NCBI GenBank assembly: GCA_029577135.1
Contig: JARQPW010000006.1
Span: forward strand, 18,572-82,571
Reading direction: 5' to 3'
Source of the DNA: Acidimicrobiales bacterium
GTDB taxonomy: Bacteria; Actinomycetota; Acidimicrobiia; Acidimicrobiales; MedAcidi-G1
Length of the DNA: 64,000 bases
Position 1 is the first letter of the stretch. Each line of letters begins with the position of its first letter. The notes beneath the pieces are model-generated. The model worked only from the letters and a program-made list of their open reading frames with translations, ran no database searches and was not told the origin of the DNA. The position numbers were made by a program, and so were the translations under genes. This document shows positions 63,678 to 64,000 of the stretch, piece after piece.

Positions 63678-64000
63678 CTACGCCCGGTCGGTCGCCTCCA
63701 GGGCCCAGGCCAGGCCGTCGGCCGGATCCTCGACCGCCAACTGCAGGTGCCAGCCCCGGGGCACGTGGCCGTCGTCCCACAGCCACCACCGGAGCTCCGC
63801 CACGGCGTCCCCGAGTTGGTCGGTGTCGGGTGGCCACGGGGCCTCGACGCCGGAGGGCCCGTCGTAGGCGTCGTCCAGCAGCCCCGCCAGCGTGGCTGCA
63901 CACCACCACGCCTCGAATCGTCCACGGGCCGCGCCGCGCCGTCGCCCGTGCGCCCCGCCCGAGGCGGCGGCCCAGGCCATCCAGCCGAGCGCCTCGTCGG
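63678..64000 (-). CDS. Unknown protein, N-terminus outside the window
   Basis: The frame is open from the window edge (…DEALGWMAWAAAS) to TAG 63678, giving at least 107 residues. It is Trp-rich (FEAWWCAATLAGLLDDAY, ELRWWLWDDGHVP, GWHLQLAVEDPADGLAWALEA) and likely helical. No family recognised. The ATG at 63980 is probably internal. It converges on etfA with 29 nt between. Confidence 0.55.
   Translation of the reverse strand, partial: DEALGWMAWAAASGGAHGRRRGAARGRFEAWWCAATLAGLLDDAYDGPSGVEAPWPPDTDQLGDAVAELRWWLWDDGHVPRGWHLQLAVEDPADGLAWALEATDRA

Overview
The window is high-GC DNA (roughly 70% by eye) from an actinobacterium, most likely an environmental Acidimicrobiia-like lineage; that rank is an inference. 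Supporting signs are three luciferase-like flavin/F420-type oxidoreductases, a PdtaS-type histidine kinase, a DUF3107-type protein, a Septum_form-type lipoprotein, a long actinobacterial ribosome hibernation factor, many GTG starts, and a -10 box of the form TAnnnT placed 6-9 nt before the start codon of about 20 genes, which points to widespread leaderless mRNAs. No tRNA, rRNA, insertion sequence, prophage or CRISPR array was seen. Genes are tightly packed: no gap exceeds 300 nt, and many neighbours overlap by 4 nt (ATGA/GTGA). Layout. 1-9100: a catabolic block with a truncated LLM oxidoreductase, acyl-CoA dehydrogenase, a lone molybdopterin hydroxylase large subunit, an acyl-CoA ligase, a MetE-C-like methyltransferase, a carotenoid oxygenase and a DinB-like protein. 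9100-16100: exported or anchored proteins with threonine-rich stalks (a CapA-GDPD fusion lipoprotein, a plastocyanin-like lipoprotein, a YceI-like protein), plus an RNA methyltransferase and an LLM oxidoreductase. 16100-30150: transporters, a CBS protein, PlsC, an amidotransferase/Usp pair, flavodoxin, FmdB, SDR, GGCT-like plus FAD oxidoreductase, SurE, ABC-F, a FabH-type synthase and a CysQ-like phosphatase. 30150-34710: coaE, then a cobalamin riboswitch controlling btuF-btuC-btuD with a haloalkane dehalogenase overlapping the end of btuD. 34710-43400: hibernation factor, FAH-family protein, class I fumarase, LLM oxidoreductase, histidine phosphatase, acetoacetyl-CoA synthetase, MaoC, Fur and NUDIX. 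43400-47120: TetR regulator, a GT4 glycosyltransferase with a small membrane partner, a divergent GH63-like glycosidase, and a Septum_form lipoprotein. 47150-53790: a complete System I cytochrome c maturation operon, ccmABCDEFGH, with CcmH fused to a CcmI/TPR-like region. 53790-57180: a histidine phosphatase, a cysteine desulfurase with a large in-frame internal deletion, a SufR-like regulator, Mrp and the DUF3107 protein. 57280-64000: an unknown possible oxygenase, PdtaS, GDPD, lipid kinase, etfB-etfA and an edge-truncated unknown. The most notable items are (1) the leaderless-promoter grammar, (2) the B12 riboswitch with two mutually exclusive hairpins, one of which covers the btuF ribosome binding site, (3) the in-frame-deleted cysteine desulfurase that keeps its catalytic Cys but lacks the PLP lysine region, (4) System I cytochrome c maturation in an actinobacterium, and (5) recurrent Thr-rich stalks on five exported proteins.
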